Of a stretch of DNA of 53,082 nt, positions 32,035 through 39,347 are shown one piece after another. Every line of letters begins with the position of its first letter. The first letter of the stretch is position 1. The DNA lies in the NCBI GenBank assembly GCA_031550205.1, contig JAVBOV010000039.1, forward strand, positions 1 to 53,082, in the 5' to 3' direction. Origin of the DNA: JAVBOV01 sp031550205 (GTDB taxonomy: Bacteria > Pseudomonadota > Alphaproteobacteria > RF32 > CAG-239). The translations under genes and the position numbers were made by a program. Below the pieces are notes generated by a model. The model was given only the letters and a program-made list of their open reading frames with translations. It ran no database searches and was not told the DNA's origin.

Positions 32035-32087
32035 TTTTTTCTTCCAGTTTGGCTTAGGTATTATAGGGCAATTGTATTAAAATTTTA

Positions 32088-32115
32088 TTGCTTTTATCAG
32101 GGAATGGGGTATAAA
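32088..32115 (+). promoter_or_regulatory. sigma-70 type promoter upstream of aspS
   Basis: TTGCTT (32088-32093), a 16-bp spacer and TATAAA (32110-32115). It lies in the divergent rnd/aspS gap; a family A palindrome (32140-32174) lies between it and the aspS start and would be in the leader RNA. Confidence 0.45.
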
Positions 32116-32139
32116 TTTTGAGGCTGAGGGAATAAGGAC

Positions 32140-32174
32140 GAGATTGCGACGCCCTAAAGGGCTCGCAATGAGAG
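32140..32174. repeat. family A palindrome in the aspS leader
   Basis: GAGATTGCGACGCCCT-aa-AGGGCTCGCAATGAGA, a compact near-perfect hairpin about 28 bases upstream of the aspS start codon. Confidence 0.8.
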
Positions 32175-32201
32175 TTTAAAATAATTTAACAAGAGGACGT
32201 T

Positions 32202-33968
32202 ATGCATAAATATCGGACACATAATTGCGGAGAGCTCCGCGCCGAACACATCAATAAAGAGGTTAAAATTGCCGGTTGGATTCACCGCAAGCGAGATTTG
32301 GGCAACCTTTGCTTTATTGATTTGCGCGACAGATACGGCGTTACGCAGCTTGTTATTGATGAAAGCGCAGCGGCAGATGTAAGAACTGCTGCGGAAAAAT
32401 TAGGCAGAGAATTTGTTTTGCAGGCTGCGGGAAAAGTGGTTGAGAGAAGCAGTAAAAACGACAAGATGCCTACCGGCGAGATTGAGATTGTGGTGAGCGA
32501 TTTGCAGGTGCTTAACCCTTCAGAGACGCCGCCTTTTACCATTGAAGATGAAACCGACGGCGGCGAAGAACTGCGCGCCAAGTTCAGGTATCTTGATTTG
32601 CGACGCAATCCTTTACAAAGCGCGATAAAATTGCGTCACAAAATGGCGCAAGAGGTTAGAAAATATTTGGATGCTCAGGGCTTTTTGGAAATAGAAACTC
32701 CTTTTTTAATTAAATCTACCCCTGAAGGAGCCAGAGACTTTGTGGTTCCCTCACGCATGAACGCCGGCGAGTTTTATGCTTTGCCGCAGAGCCCGCAGAC
32801 CTTTAAGCAGCTTTTGATGGTTGGCGGCTATGACCGTTATTTTCAGATTGTTCGCTGTTTTAGAGATGAAGATTTGCGCGCCGACCGCCAGCCGGAATTT
32901 ACGCAAATTGACTGCGAGATGGCTTTTGTGGAGCGCGAAGATGTGTTGCAGACCTTTGAAGGCATGGCAAAGTTTTTGTTTAAAAAAGTGCTTAATATTG
33001 AATTTGATAAAGAATTTCCGAGAATGTCTTATAATGACGCAATGAAATATTATGGTTCAGACAAGCCGGATATTCGTTTCGGGATGCGTATTTTTGAACT
33101 TTCAGACAGAGTTAAAGGCAAAAATTTTTCAATATTTGACAATGCCGAATATATTGGCGGAATTTGCGTTGAAGGCTGCGGGGAATATAGCCGCAAACAG
33201 CTGGATGAGCTTACGGACTGGGTGAAGCGTCCGCAGGTTGGAGCAGGTGGTTTGATATATATTCAGTGGAAAAATGATGGTATAAAGTCTAGCGTTGATA
33301 AGTTTTATACACCTGAAGAGCTGCGAAAAATTGCCTCTGACAACGGGGCAAAACCGGGTGATTTGATTTTTATTATGGCGGGTAAGAAAAACCAGACGAT
33401 AAACGCTCTGGGAAAACTGCGCTTGGAGATGGGCAGCCGTCTCGGTTTGCGTGATAATAAGGTTTTTGCTCCGTTGTGGGTATATGATTTTCCGCTTTTG
33501 GAGTGGGACGAAGAAACCAAGCGCTTTTATGCGATGCATCATCCGTTTACCTCACCAAAACCGGAAGATTTGGAAAATTTTTATTCTGATAAAAAAGAAA
33601 CCGTGGCGGAAGTTTGCGCAAATGCTTATGACTTTGTTATAAACGGCACGGAAATCGGCGGCGGTTCAATTAGAATTCATGATGCAAAGCTGCAGCAACG
33701 CATGTTTGAGGTTTTGGGCTTTTCTGCTGAAGATGCTGCAAAAAGGTTCGGCTTTATTATCAATGCATTTAAGTATGGCGCACCGCCTCATGGCGGCATA
33801 GCTTTCGGTTTTGACCGTTGGTGCGCAATATTCGGCGGACAGGAAAGCATTCGCGATTTTATTGCTTTTCCGAAGAACAACACCGGACGCGACGCTATGC
33901 TTGACGCGCCTTCGGGAATAGATGAGGTTCAACTGAAGGAGTTGAAAATTCGCTTGGTGAAGGAGTAG
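32202..33968 (+). CDS. aspS: aspartyl-tRNA synthetase
   Basis: 588-residue class II synthetase of the bacterial type with an N-terminal OB-fold anticodon domain (AGWIHRKRDLGNLCFIDLRD), motif 2 (FRDEDLRADRQPEFTQID) and motif 3 (GIAFGFDRW), and the large GAD insertion (about 285-420). In Alphaproteobacteria this enzyme often also charges tRNA-Asn; that is known of the group and not shown here. AAGAGGAC lies upstream of the ATG. Confidence 0.96.
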   Translation: MHKYRTHNCGELRAEHINKEVKIAGWIHRKRDLGNLCFIDLRDRYGVTQLVIDESAAADVRTAAEKLGREFVLQAAGKVVERSSKNDKMPTGEIEIVVSDLQVLNPSETPPFTIEDETDGGEELRAKFRYLDLRRNPLQSAIKLRHKMAQEVRKYLDAQGFLEIETPFLIKSTPEGARDFVVPSRMNAGEFYALPQSPQTFKQLLMVGGYDRYFQIVRCFRDEDLRADRQPEFTQIDCEMAFVEREDVLQTFEGMAKFLFKKVLNIEFDKEFPRMSYNDAMKYYGSDKPDIRFGMRIFELSDRVKGKNFSIFDNAEYIGGICVEGCGEYSRKQLDELTDWVKRPQVGAGGLIYIQWKNDGIKSSVDKFYTPEELRKIASDNGAKPGDLIFIMAGKKNQTINALGKLRLEMGSRLGLRDNKVFAPLWVYDFPLLEWDEETKRFYAMHHPFTSPKPEDLENFYSDKKETVAEVCANAYDFVINGTEIGGGSIRIHDAKLQQRMFEVLGFSAEDAAKRFGFIINAFKYGAPPHGGIAFGFDRWCAIFGGQESIRDFIAFPKNNTGRDAMLDAPSGIDEVQLKELKIRLVKE

Positions 33969-33971
33969 AGC

Positions 33972-34202
33972 ATGAATGTGGTGAGCATTGCTTATTTGGT
34001 GATGGGTTTTATAGGCCTTTATTTGTGGTCTGAGAAATCTGAGCCGAAGCGTCCGCTTTTGATTAGAGTTGTTATTGCTTTTATTTGTTCTCCTTTTTGG
34101 CTGCCGATTTTGGTGGTGTATTGGTTTAATGAATATGCAACCAACAAGAAGAAGGTTGAGGTTTTGCAAAAAGAAGTTGAGAAGCTGAAGAAAAAAAAGT
34201 GA
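33972..34202 (+). CDS. small hypothetical membrane protein
   Basis: 76 residues in the same direction as aspS, with its ATG three bases past the aspS stop codon. Two membrane segments (about 4-16 and 29-49) and a highly charged Lys/Glu C-terminal coiled coil (VEVLQKEVEKLKKKK). Unknown function; probably co-transcribed with aspS. A palindrome and then a bidirectional terminator follow. Confidence 0.6.
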   Translation: MNVVSIAYLVMGFIGLYLWSEKSEPKRPLLIRVVIAFICSPFWLPILVVYWFNEYATNKKKVEVLQKEVEKLKKKK

Positions 34203-34254
34203 TAATTTGCCGAGATCATCACGGCCTGAAGGCCTCATGATGACAATAATAGAG

Positions 34255-34288
34255 AAAACTCCGCTTTTTCAAGCGGAGTTTTCTTTTT
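34255..34288. terminator. bidirectional terminator between convergent genes
   Basis: AAAACTCCGCTT-tttc-AAGCGGAGTTTTCTTTTT. It closes the plus-strand aspS unit and the minus-strand lipoprotein pair. Confidence 0.85.
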
Positions 34289-34306
34289 AGTTGTGACAAC
34301 TTAAAG

Positions 34307-34648
34307 CTAATTGGTTTTGGAACCAAAGGCTCTGACGGTTGTTTTGCTGAACACGCCCAAAACCTGGGTGAATTCATAGTCGGCATAGGCCACTTTTTTC
34401 AGAGAAGCGTCTTCCATGGCTTTTTTAAGGCCGGCATCGCCGAAACCAAAGCTGATGATGGAATAACCGACGTAGGTGTCGTGCCCTTCGCCCAAGGTTT
34501 TGTTCATATCAACATTTTTGAACTCGGTGGTTAACGGAGCGCGGTAGTTGGTATAGAAAAAACCGGGAGCCGGCTGAAAAGGAGCTTCGGTGAAAGCGCA
34601 GCCGCTTAAAATTGTCAAAACCAGCAATGTTAATGATAGTTTTTTCAA
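34307..34648 (-). CDS. TRL-like lipoprotein, copy 2
   Basis: 113 residues. Lipobox LSGC at 14-17, then TEAPFQPAPGFFYTNYRAPLTTEFKN, a Gly-rich centre and a C-terminal YADYEFTQVLGVFSKTTVRAFG. This is the pattern of the TRL-like family (named for a tRNA-associated locus), whose function is unknown. Its upstream neighbour is a clear paralogue, and a tRNA gene lies about 500 bases away. Confidence 0.75.
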   Translation of the reverse strand: MKKLSLTLLVLTILSGCAFTEAPFQPAPGFFYTNYRAPLTTEFKNVDMNKTLGEGHDTYVGYSIISFGFGDAGLKKAMEDASLKKVAYADYEFTQVLGVFSKTTVRAFGSKTN

Positions 34649-34652
34649 TTAA

Positions 34653-34976
34653 TTAATCTCCGTAAACATAAACGTTGGTTTTGGTATATACGCCGAAGAA
34701 TACGTTAGTGAAGTCATAGTCAGCGTGTTTAACGGTTCTGATTTTGCCGTTTTTGGCGGCAGCTTCAACGCTGGCATCGCCCAAGGCAACCAGACCAAGC
34801 ACGCTCATAGCAGAGGATGTACCAGTTTTTGAACCTAAGTTGGTGTTTTCATATTCTAAAGACAGAGGAGCTTTGGTGTTGTTATAAACCAAGCCCATAG
34901 CCGGCTGGAACGGAGCCTTGGTGGCGCAGCCAGTCAAAGAAAGTGCGATAACAGAAGCCATTAGTATTTTTTTCAT
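34653..34976 (-). CDS. TRL-like lipoprotein, copy 1
   Basis: 107 residues from MKKILMASVIALSLTGC; the ATG at 34976 has AAAGGA upstream, and the longer frame has no ribosome-binding site. Lipobox LTGC, then KAPFQPAMGLVYNNTKAPLSLEYENT, a DASVEAAAKNGKI segment and HADYDFTNVFFGVYTKTNVYVYG. It aligns along its length with the next gene, four bases downstream, so they arose by tandem duplication. Confidence 0.78.
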   Translation of the reverse strand: MKKILMASVIALSLTGCATKAPFQPAMGLVYNNTKAPLSLEYENTNLGSKTGTSSAMSVLGLVALGDASVEAAAKNGKIRTVKHADYDFTNVFFGVYTKTNVYVYGD

Positions 34977-35108
34977 TGATAAATCCTTTAAAAAAATTAA
35001 TACAAGCCTGCTTTTTACAGGCACGACTTAATCGTAGAATTGTTTATATATTAGTCAACGTCAATTTCTGATATGCACCGGAGAATTTGATAAAACGGAT
35101 TTTTTATA

Positions 35109-35137
35109 TTGACTTTGGATTAGAGCTATTATATAAG
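35109..35137 (+). promoter_or_regulatory. promoter of tRNA-Thr
   Basis: TTGACT (35109-35114), a 17-bp spacer and TATAAG (35132-35137), with the tRNA beginning 16 bases later. Confidence 0.6.
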
Positions 35138-35152
35138 ACCAGCAAGCTTTGG

Positions 35153-35228
35153 GCCGACTTAGCTCAGTTGGTAGAGCTACTGATTTGTAATCAGTGGGTC
35201 GGGAGTTCGAGTCTCTCAGTCGGCACCA
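35153..35228 (+). tRNA. tRNA-Thr (TGT)
   Basis: A complete cloverleaf with encoded CCA: acceptor GCCGACT/AGTCGGC, D-arm GCTC/GAGC, anticodon arm ACTGA-TTTGTAA-TCAGT giving TGT, T-arm GGGAG-TTCGAGT-CTCTC. A second copy of its last bases (CTCAGTCGGCACCATT) lies 175 bp downstream at 35390-35405. Confidence 0.95.
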
Positions 35229-35405
35229 TTGTCTGATGCATTGTTCTTTGAGCTTTATTTTTGTGCCGGAGAGACTATACTTTGGAATCTAGCTTCACTG
35301 CGGCTGCTTTTGCAGCCTGGTTCAGCAAGATTTTACAAAGGTTTTGCAGACAAAAATAACAATTACTTTGGTTATTTTTGCTTAGCAACCTCAGTCGGCA
35401 CCATT
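35215..35405. repeat. direct repeat of the tRNA-Thr 3' end flanking 159 bp
   Basis: CTCAGTCGGCACCATT at 35215-35230 (inside the tRNA) is repeated exactly at 35390-35405, followed there by a terminator (35408-35432). The segment between has no convincing gene and includes paired stretches such as CAAAAATAAC/GTTATTTTTG (about 35351-35380). This is the pattern of an insertion at a tRNA 3' end that restores the tRNA and displaces the old end with its terminator. Confidence 0.8.
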
Positions 35406-35407
35406 TC

Positions 35408-35432
35408 AAAGCTTCCTTAGGGAAGCTTTTTT
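35408..35432 (+). terminator. terminator beside the displaced tRNA-Thr 3' end
   Basis: AAAGCTTCC-ttag-GGAAGCTTTTTT. Presumably the original tRNA-Thr terminator. Confidence 0.85.
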
Positions 35433-35514
35433 AGAATAGATTATTGTCCTCCTTCGCTGAAGCTACGGCGGACATAACAAAATCTAAAAGGCAGAGCCTT
35501 TAAGATTTTCTAAT
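35433..35514. repeat. palindromes between the two tRNA genes
   Basis: 'GTCCTCCTTCGCTGAAGC' with 'GGCGGAC' (about 35445-35474), then AAAATCTAAAAGGC / GCCTTTAAGATTTT (35479-35510). The second is a clean hairpin directly before tRNA-Gln. No promoter for tRNA-Gln stands out. Confidence 0.55.
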
Positions 35515-35589
35515 GGGGTGTCGCCAAGCGGTAAGGCAGCGGTTTCTGGTACCGCCATTCCTGGGTTCGAATCCTAGCACCCCAGCCAC
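35515..35589 (+). tRNA. tRNA-Gln (CTG)
   Basis: Cloverleaf with encoded CCA: acceptor TGGGGTG/CACCCCA, D-arm GCC/GGC (GCCAAGCGGTAAGGC), anticodon arm GCGGT-TTCTGGT-ACCGC giving CTG, T-loop TTCGAAT. Its last 12 bases (CACCCCAGCCAC) recur exactly at 36462-36473, and weaker versions lie at about 37361-37371 and 37650-37660. Confidence 0.93.
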
Positions 35590-35595
35590 AACAGA

Positions 35596-35622
35596 CAGCT
35601 TCCTTTTTGGAGGCTGTTTTTG
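35596..35622 (+). terminator. terminator after tRNA-Gln
   Basis: ACAGCTTCC-tttttg-GAGGCTGTTTTTG, seven bases after the tRNA. An inverted repeat TAGTCCGTGT / ACACGGACTA follows at about 35644-35700, before the HAD gene. Confidence 0.75.
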
Positions 35623-35725
35623 TATGTGTGCCTTGACTTATGGCTAGTCCGTGTTGAGGTTTTGAAAAAAAGAGTTGTTTTTGCCAGCCACACGGACTAT
35701 CATTGCTTTCAAAAGGAGAAAATAA

Positions 35726-36427
35726 ATGAATATTAAAGCAATTATCTTTGACATGGATGGGGTGATGTTTGATACAGAGAAGCTATACAGAAAGGCTTTT
35801 GTTGCGATTGCTAAACGATGGGGTTGGGAAAACGAAGTAACAGAAGAGTTCATGGATAGTAATATTGGCAAAAGCAAAAAAGATATTTGCACTAGATATA
35901 AAGCACTCCTTGATGCAAAATCTATAGCAATAAATGGAAGAGAATTCGATTTTGATGAACATCTTAAGCAGGTCTATGCTTTTATTGATAATCACATAGA
36001 AACGAAGGGAACAATTGTCAAAGAAGGATTATTAGAATTGTTGAGCTTTGCAAAAGAGAATAATTTAAAAGTGGCTATAGGCACATCTGAAAATCATAAA
36101 AAAGTACAATTCTACTTAGAACATGCCAATATTCCTATGGATATTTTTGATACAATTGTTTGCGGAGATATGGTGCAACATGGTAAGCCTGCTCCAGACA
36201 TATTCATAAAGGCATGTAAAGAACTATCTGTAAAGCCAGAAGAAGCCGTTGTTTTGGAAGACTCGTTAAATGGAATTATTGCAGCACACAGAGCTGGAAC
36301 AAAACCAATAATGGTTTTAGACTGTATAAAACCCACAGACGAAATCATAAAAATATTGTTTTTTAAGCCATTGAATTCATTATTAGAAGTAGCTAAAATT
36401 ATAAAACAACAGAACGAAGCAACTTAG
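35726..36427 (+). CDS. HAD-family phosphatase, beta-phosphoglucomutase-like
   Basis: 233 residues. HAD motif I IIFDMDGVMFDTE at about 7-19, helical cap, motif II with AIGTSENHKK, motif III Lys in HGKPAPDIFIKA, motif IV VLEDSLNGIIAAHRAG. This subclass removes phosphate from small sugar phosphates or nucleotides; the substrate is unknown. AAGGAG lies upstream. The gene is visibly more A+T-rich than the core genes and lies between tRNA-Gln and a displaced tRNA 3' end, so it is probably cargo of an integrated element. Confidence 0.88.
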   Translation: MNIKAIIFDMDGVMFDTEKLYRKAFVAIAKRWGWENEVTEEFMDSNIGKSKKDICTRYKALLDAKSIAINGREFDFDEHLKQVYAFIDNHIETKGTIVKEGLLELLSFAKENNLKVAIGTSENHKKVQFYLEHANIPMDIFDTIVCGDMVQHGKPAPDIFIKACKELSVKPEEAVVLEDSLNGIIAAHRAGTKPIMVLDCIKPTDEIIKILFFKPLNSLLEVAKIIKQQNEAT

Positions 36428-36453
36428 CAAATATAATTATTTAGCCCGTGCAC

Positions 36454-36631
36454 TGCAAGCTCACCCCAGCCACGTTTTACAACCGTCTTGAAAAAGGCGG
36501 TTTTTCTATATCGACCAAGGCTTTCGTTAGTTCGATGATGACTATGTTGGAAAAGATTGCTTGGGGCTGATTATCGAACAAATTTACTAAAAGCATTGGA
36601 AACTATAGCACTTTATAAGCTCAAATCAAAT
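36454..36631. repeat. long direct repeat, copy 1, with tRNA-Gln 3'-end-like start
   Basis: A 178-bp unit beginning TGCAAGCTCACCCCAGCCAC, then a terminator-like hairpin (36481-36505, AACCGTC...GGCGGTTTTT). An inverted pair GTTCGATGAT / ATTATCGAAC follows, and the unit ends near 'aaatcaaat'. The second copy is 37352-37530. Together they flank the Nudix gene. No gene in the unit. Confidence 0.85.
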
Positions 36632-36731
36632 ATGCCATTTTTCATCAAATTTTGAAATAAGACATAATGAATGTTTTACTTTTTGTTCTTAATCGCTATA
36701 ATAAATAAAAATTTATAGGATATATACTGGT
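36632..36731. other. A+T-rich region upstream of the Nudix gene
   Basis: About 100 bases, very A+T-rich, between the repeat and the Nudix gene. It must hold its promoter; TATAAT-like 'gctataataaat' at about 36696-36707 is the best -10 candidate. Confidence 0.4.
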
Positions 36732-37235
36732 ATGATAGAAATATGGAATGTATATGATATTAACCGAAATTTGCAGAATAAAACTGTTAAAAGAGGTAGT
36801 AAAACCCTTGCCAATGACGAGTATAACTTAGCTGTAGATATTTGGATTGTAAATTCAAAAGGCGAGCATTTGATTCAAAAACGAGCTTCAAATAAAGCTG
36901 TTTATCCAAGCTATTGGGAATGTGCTGCTGGAGGAGCTGTGATTGCCGGGGAAAATTCTACTCAAGGGATGATTAGAGAACTTGAAGAAGAACTTGGTAT
37001 AATCCCTGATTTATCAAAAGCGCAGAAGGTTTTCGAGTTTATAAGAAGAGATAGTCATGTTGATGTGTGGCTTATTATAGATGACTTTGATATAGATAGT
37101 TTAAGCTTGCAACAAGAAGAAGTTAGTGCGGTAGAATGGGTTAGCACTGACAAAATATATCAAATGCTTAATGATGGTATTTTTGTACCGACTATTATGC
37201 CAGGATTTGAAAAAGTTATGGAGATTATTAAATGA
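36732..37235 (+). CDS. Nudix hydrolase, IDI-like
   Basis: 167 residues with a perfect Nudix box: G68-x5-E74-x7-R82-E83-L-x-E86-E87-x-G89-I90. The surrounding sequence (DIWIVNSKGEHLIQKRAS, YPSYWECAAGG) follows the isopentenyl-isomerase-like group of Nudix proteins, which hydrolyse diphosphates of varied small molecules. It is A+T-rich and flanked by two 178-bp direct repeats. Its stop overlaps an ATG (ATGA) that opens a broken reading frame, so a partner gene has probably been lost. Confidence 0.88.
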   Translation: MIEIWNVYDINRNLQNKTVKRGSKTLANDEYNLAVDIWIVNSKGEHLIQKRASNKAVYPSYWECAAGGAVIAGENSTQGMIRELEEELGIIPDLSKAQKVFEFIRRDSHVDVWLIIDDFDIDSLSLQQEEVSAVEWVSTDKIYQMLNDGIFVPTIMPGFEKVMEIIK

Positions 37236-37341
37236 GTATATTAATAAAAAGAGACCAAATTGAAAGCTTTTGTTTGGTGATGTGTTAGAAACTGAAGATG
37301 CAACACAAATCGTCGATAAATTATCTAAATTAATGTGGTAA
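37232..37341 (+). pseudogene. broken gene fragment coupled to the Nudix gene
   Basis: The ATG at 37232 overlaps the Nudix stop and reads MSILIKRDQIESFCLVMC before a stop. A second frame, offset by one, continues GDVLETEDATQIVDKLSKLMW (37276-37341) to a stop just before the second direct repeat. I read this as the two ends of one gene joined by deletion or frameshift. The family is not recognisable. Confidence 0.4.
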
Positions 37342-37351
37342 GTTCGAGAAT

Positions 37352-37530
37352 TGCAAGCTATCTCCAGCCACGTTTTACAACCGTCTTGAAAAAGACGATT
37401 TTTCTATATCTGCTAAGGCTTACGTAAGTTCGATGATAGATATGTTGGAAAAGGTTGTTTGGGGTTGATTATCGAACTAATTTTGCAAAAAGCATTGGAA
37501 ACTATGACATTTTACAAGTTCGAATCAAAT
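37352..37530. repeat. long direct repeat, copy 2
   Basis: About 85% identical by eye to 36454-36631, starting TGCAAGCTATCTCCAGCCAC and ending at 'cgaatcaaat'. Hairpin 37379-37403 is AACCGTCTT-gaaa-AAGACGATTTTT; relative to copy 1, the bases that pair with GTC have changed from GGC to GAC, so pairing is kept. Confidence 0.85.
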
Positions 37531-37667
37531 GAGCCTTTTAGATATTTGTGTTGATTCTTTGTTAATTAAACCCCTCAGAACTCTTGCCACAACAAGTTGT
37601 GGAGAGTTCTTGCTCCCCGTAAAATTACAGGGAGATAGATTGCAAGCACTCTTCAGCCAACTATAAC
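37531..37667. other. remaining gap with a third tRNA-end-like sequence
   Basis: No gene. A long palindrome AGAACTCT ... CCACAAC-aa-GTTGTGG-AGAGTTCT lies at about 37576-37611. 'ATTGCAAGCACTCTTCAGCCAAC' spans 37639-37661 and matches the start of both direct repeats at its TTGCAAGC and CAGCCA parts, then a terminator follows. Confidence 0.5.
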
Positions 37668-37691
37668 AAACCCGCCGGTTACGGCGGGTTT
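37668..37691. terminator. hairpin closing the tRNA-Gln region and the helicase gene
   Basis: AAACCCGCC-ggttac-GGCGGGTTT, with short A/T tracts. It follows the last tRNA-end-like sequence and is downstream of the minus-strand helicase, so it may serve both. Confidence 0.75.
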
Positions 37692-37706
37692 ATTATATTT
37701 ATGTGG

Positions 37707-39020
37707 TTATCTTTTTTTGCTTCTTTTTGAGCGGGATTGGGGGCCGAAGGTTTTGGAGTTTTTGTTGAACCTTTCTCGGTTTTTGGCTTTTTTATCCGGG
37801 GCGAACGGTTTAAACGGATTTTTGGCGCTGGTTTTGGCTTTGGGTTTTTTCTTGTTTTTATTTCCGGTTTCAAGCGTTGCAATCGGCTCGGCGCTGATTG
37901 GAGCCGGCAGGTCTAAAAGCATTGCATTATCGCGCTTATTCGGGTTTAAGAGTTTGTGAATTTCTTTCCATTTTGCACTGTCTTTGGCGGTTAAAAAGTT
38001 GATGGCAAGACCTTCAGCTCCGGCTCTGGCGGTGCGGCCGATGCGGTGGATGTAATCTTCCGGGCATTGCGGAAGGTCATAGTTTATTACGTTTTCAATG
38101 TGCGGAATATCCAGACCGCGGGCGGCGATGTCGGTTGCTACCAAAATTCTAAACTTTTGGGCTCTGAAATCAGAAATCACCCGCTCTCTTTTAGATTGTC
38201 TTAAATCTCCGTGGATTGCGCCGGCAGAAAATTTTTCTTTGTTCAGCTTAACAGCCATTCTGTCTGCTCCGTATTTGGTTTTTACAAAAACCAATAAAGA
38301 ACCAAGTCTGGTGTTAATTTGGTTTACCAAGTCTGCATATTTTGCAGAATCGGTGGTTTTGATTATCTCTTGTCTGATTTTGGGAGCAACCTCATTGCAA
38401 TTGCCGATGGCAATGCGCACCGGGTTGCTTAGATATTTTCTTGATAATGCCACAATGTTATTGGGCAGAGTTGCCGAGAACATTAAGGTTTGGCGCTTTT
38501 GGGGCAAAAACTTGGCAATTTCATTTAACTGAATGCCAAAGCCCATGTCAAGCATGCGGTCGGTTTCATCTAAAACCAAAAAATCAGTCTGCTTCAGGCT
38601 AAGGCTTTTTCTTGATAAGTGGTCGTTTATTCTGCCCGGAGTTCCGACAATTATTCTTGGGTTTTGTTTTAGTTGTTTCAGCTGTTTTAGCATGGAATCT
38701 CCGCCAATCAAAAGTGCAGAGTTGATGGCGGTTATGCTGCCAAGCATTTTGTTTGCGGCTTCTAAAACCTGAGCAGCAAGTTCACGGGTTGGCAAAAGAA
38801 CGAGGGCTGTGCTGTTTACATTGTTTAGCAGGTGGTTAATCATCGGGATTGCAAAGGAAGCAGTTTTGCCGGTTCCGGTTTGGGCGCTGCCCAAAATGTC
38901 GTGTCCTTTAAGCGCTGCCGGAATGGCCTGCTCTTGGATAGGGGTTGGTTTGGTGAAGTTCATTTGGCTCAAGGCTTCCAACATTATTGAGGGAATGCCC
39001 AGTTTTTTAAAATCTGTCAT
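37707..39020 (-). CDS. DEAD-box RNA helicase, RhlE-like
   Basis: 437 residues. The Q motif FTKPTPIQEQAIP, Walker A SAQTGTGKT (46-53), PTRELA, motif II DETD at 151-154 in place of DEAD, SAT, and motif VI HRIGRTARAG are all present. A basic Lys/Arg/Pro tail (about 375-437) is typical of RhlE-like proteins and binds RNA. Role: unwinding structured RNA in ribosome assembly or decay. A hairpin with T-tract in its leader (39097-39156) may attenuate it. Confidence 0.9.
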   Translation of the reverse strand: MTDFKKLGIPSIMLEALSQMNFTKPTPIQEQAIPAALKGHDILGSAQTGTGKTASFAIPMINHLLNNVNSTALVLLPTRELAAQVLEAANKMLGSITAINSALLIGGDSMLKQLKQLKQNPRIIVGTPGRINDHLSRKSLSLKQTDFLVLDETDRMLDMGFGIQLNEIAKFLPQKRQTLMFSATLPNNIVALSRKYLSNPVRIAIGNCNEVAPKIRQEIIKTTDSAKYADLVNQINTRLGSLLVFVKTKYGADRMAVKLNKEKFSAGAIHGDLRQSKRERVISDFRAQKFRILVATDIAARGLDIPHIENVINYDLPQCPEDYIHRIGRTARAGAEGLAINFLTAKDSAKWKEIHKLLNPNKRDNAMLLDLPAPISAEPIATLETGNKNKKKPKAKTSAKNPFKPFAPDKKAKNRERFNKNSKTFGPQSRSKRSKKR

Positions 39021-39302
39021 TTTTATACATTCATAGTTATTTCCACAAGCTTTTTGGCCTGTGGGATATTTAAAAATCTAATTATTCTATTGAATAGAAA
39101 AAATCAGCGGTTATTTAAGTTTCCAGACCGGGAAAGTTCCCGGTAACTCCGCTGATAAGGTTTTTAATGCCTATAAAGAGGCAGACACATTAGAAGAGCT
39201 ATAAGAATCTCAAGAGGTGTTTATACACTAAAATATTATATTTGCAAGCGAAGATTTGCGCAGCTTTACCGTTATATGTTCCGGAGTGCTGCTGCCCAAA
39301 AA
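39021..39302. other. helicase leader region and gap to the Bacteroidota-like pair
   Basis: 282 bases without a clear gene. On the plus strand one frame reads a short protein-like stretch (FQTGKVPGNSADKVFNAYKE, about 39121-39180) but has no start, so I do not call it. The hairpin described separately lies at 39097-39156. Confidence 0.5.
39097..39156 (-). promoter_or_regulatory. terminator-like leader hairpin of the helicase gene
   Basis: On the minus strand ATCAGCGG and CCGCTGAT pair (39149-39156 with 39103-39110), enclosing a second hairpin (CCGGGAAC/TTTCCCGG), and are followed by TTTTTTC. It lies 77-136 bases upstream of the helicase ATG, where an intrinsic terminator would control expression. 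Cold or helicase-level control is a guess. Confidence 0.5.
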
Positions 39303-39334
39303 AAAACGGCGGCCTCTTAGAGGTCGCCGTTTTT
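39303..39334. terminator. terminator of the beta-barrel-like gene
   Basis: AAAACGGCGGCCTCT-t-AGAGGTCGCCGTTTTT; on the minus strand the stem is followed by nine T. It is 14 bases past the stop of the gene at 39348. Confidence 0.88.
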
Positions 39335-39347
39335 GGTTTAATATTTG

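Noticed and set aside
35229..35420. A 63-codon ORF between the tRNA-Thr end and its displaced copy.
   Set aside because: It reads into the tRNA-end repeat and terminator, with no ribosome-binding site.
39121..39300. Plus-strand protein-like stretch FQTGKVPGNSADKVFNAYKE and a following open frame.
   Set aside because: No start codon, overlaps a strong hairpin, and the second frame is interrupted at both ends; coding potential cannot be told from chance.
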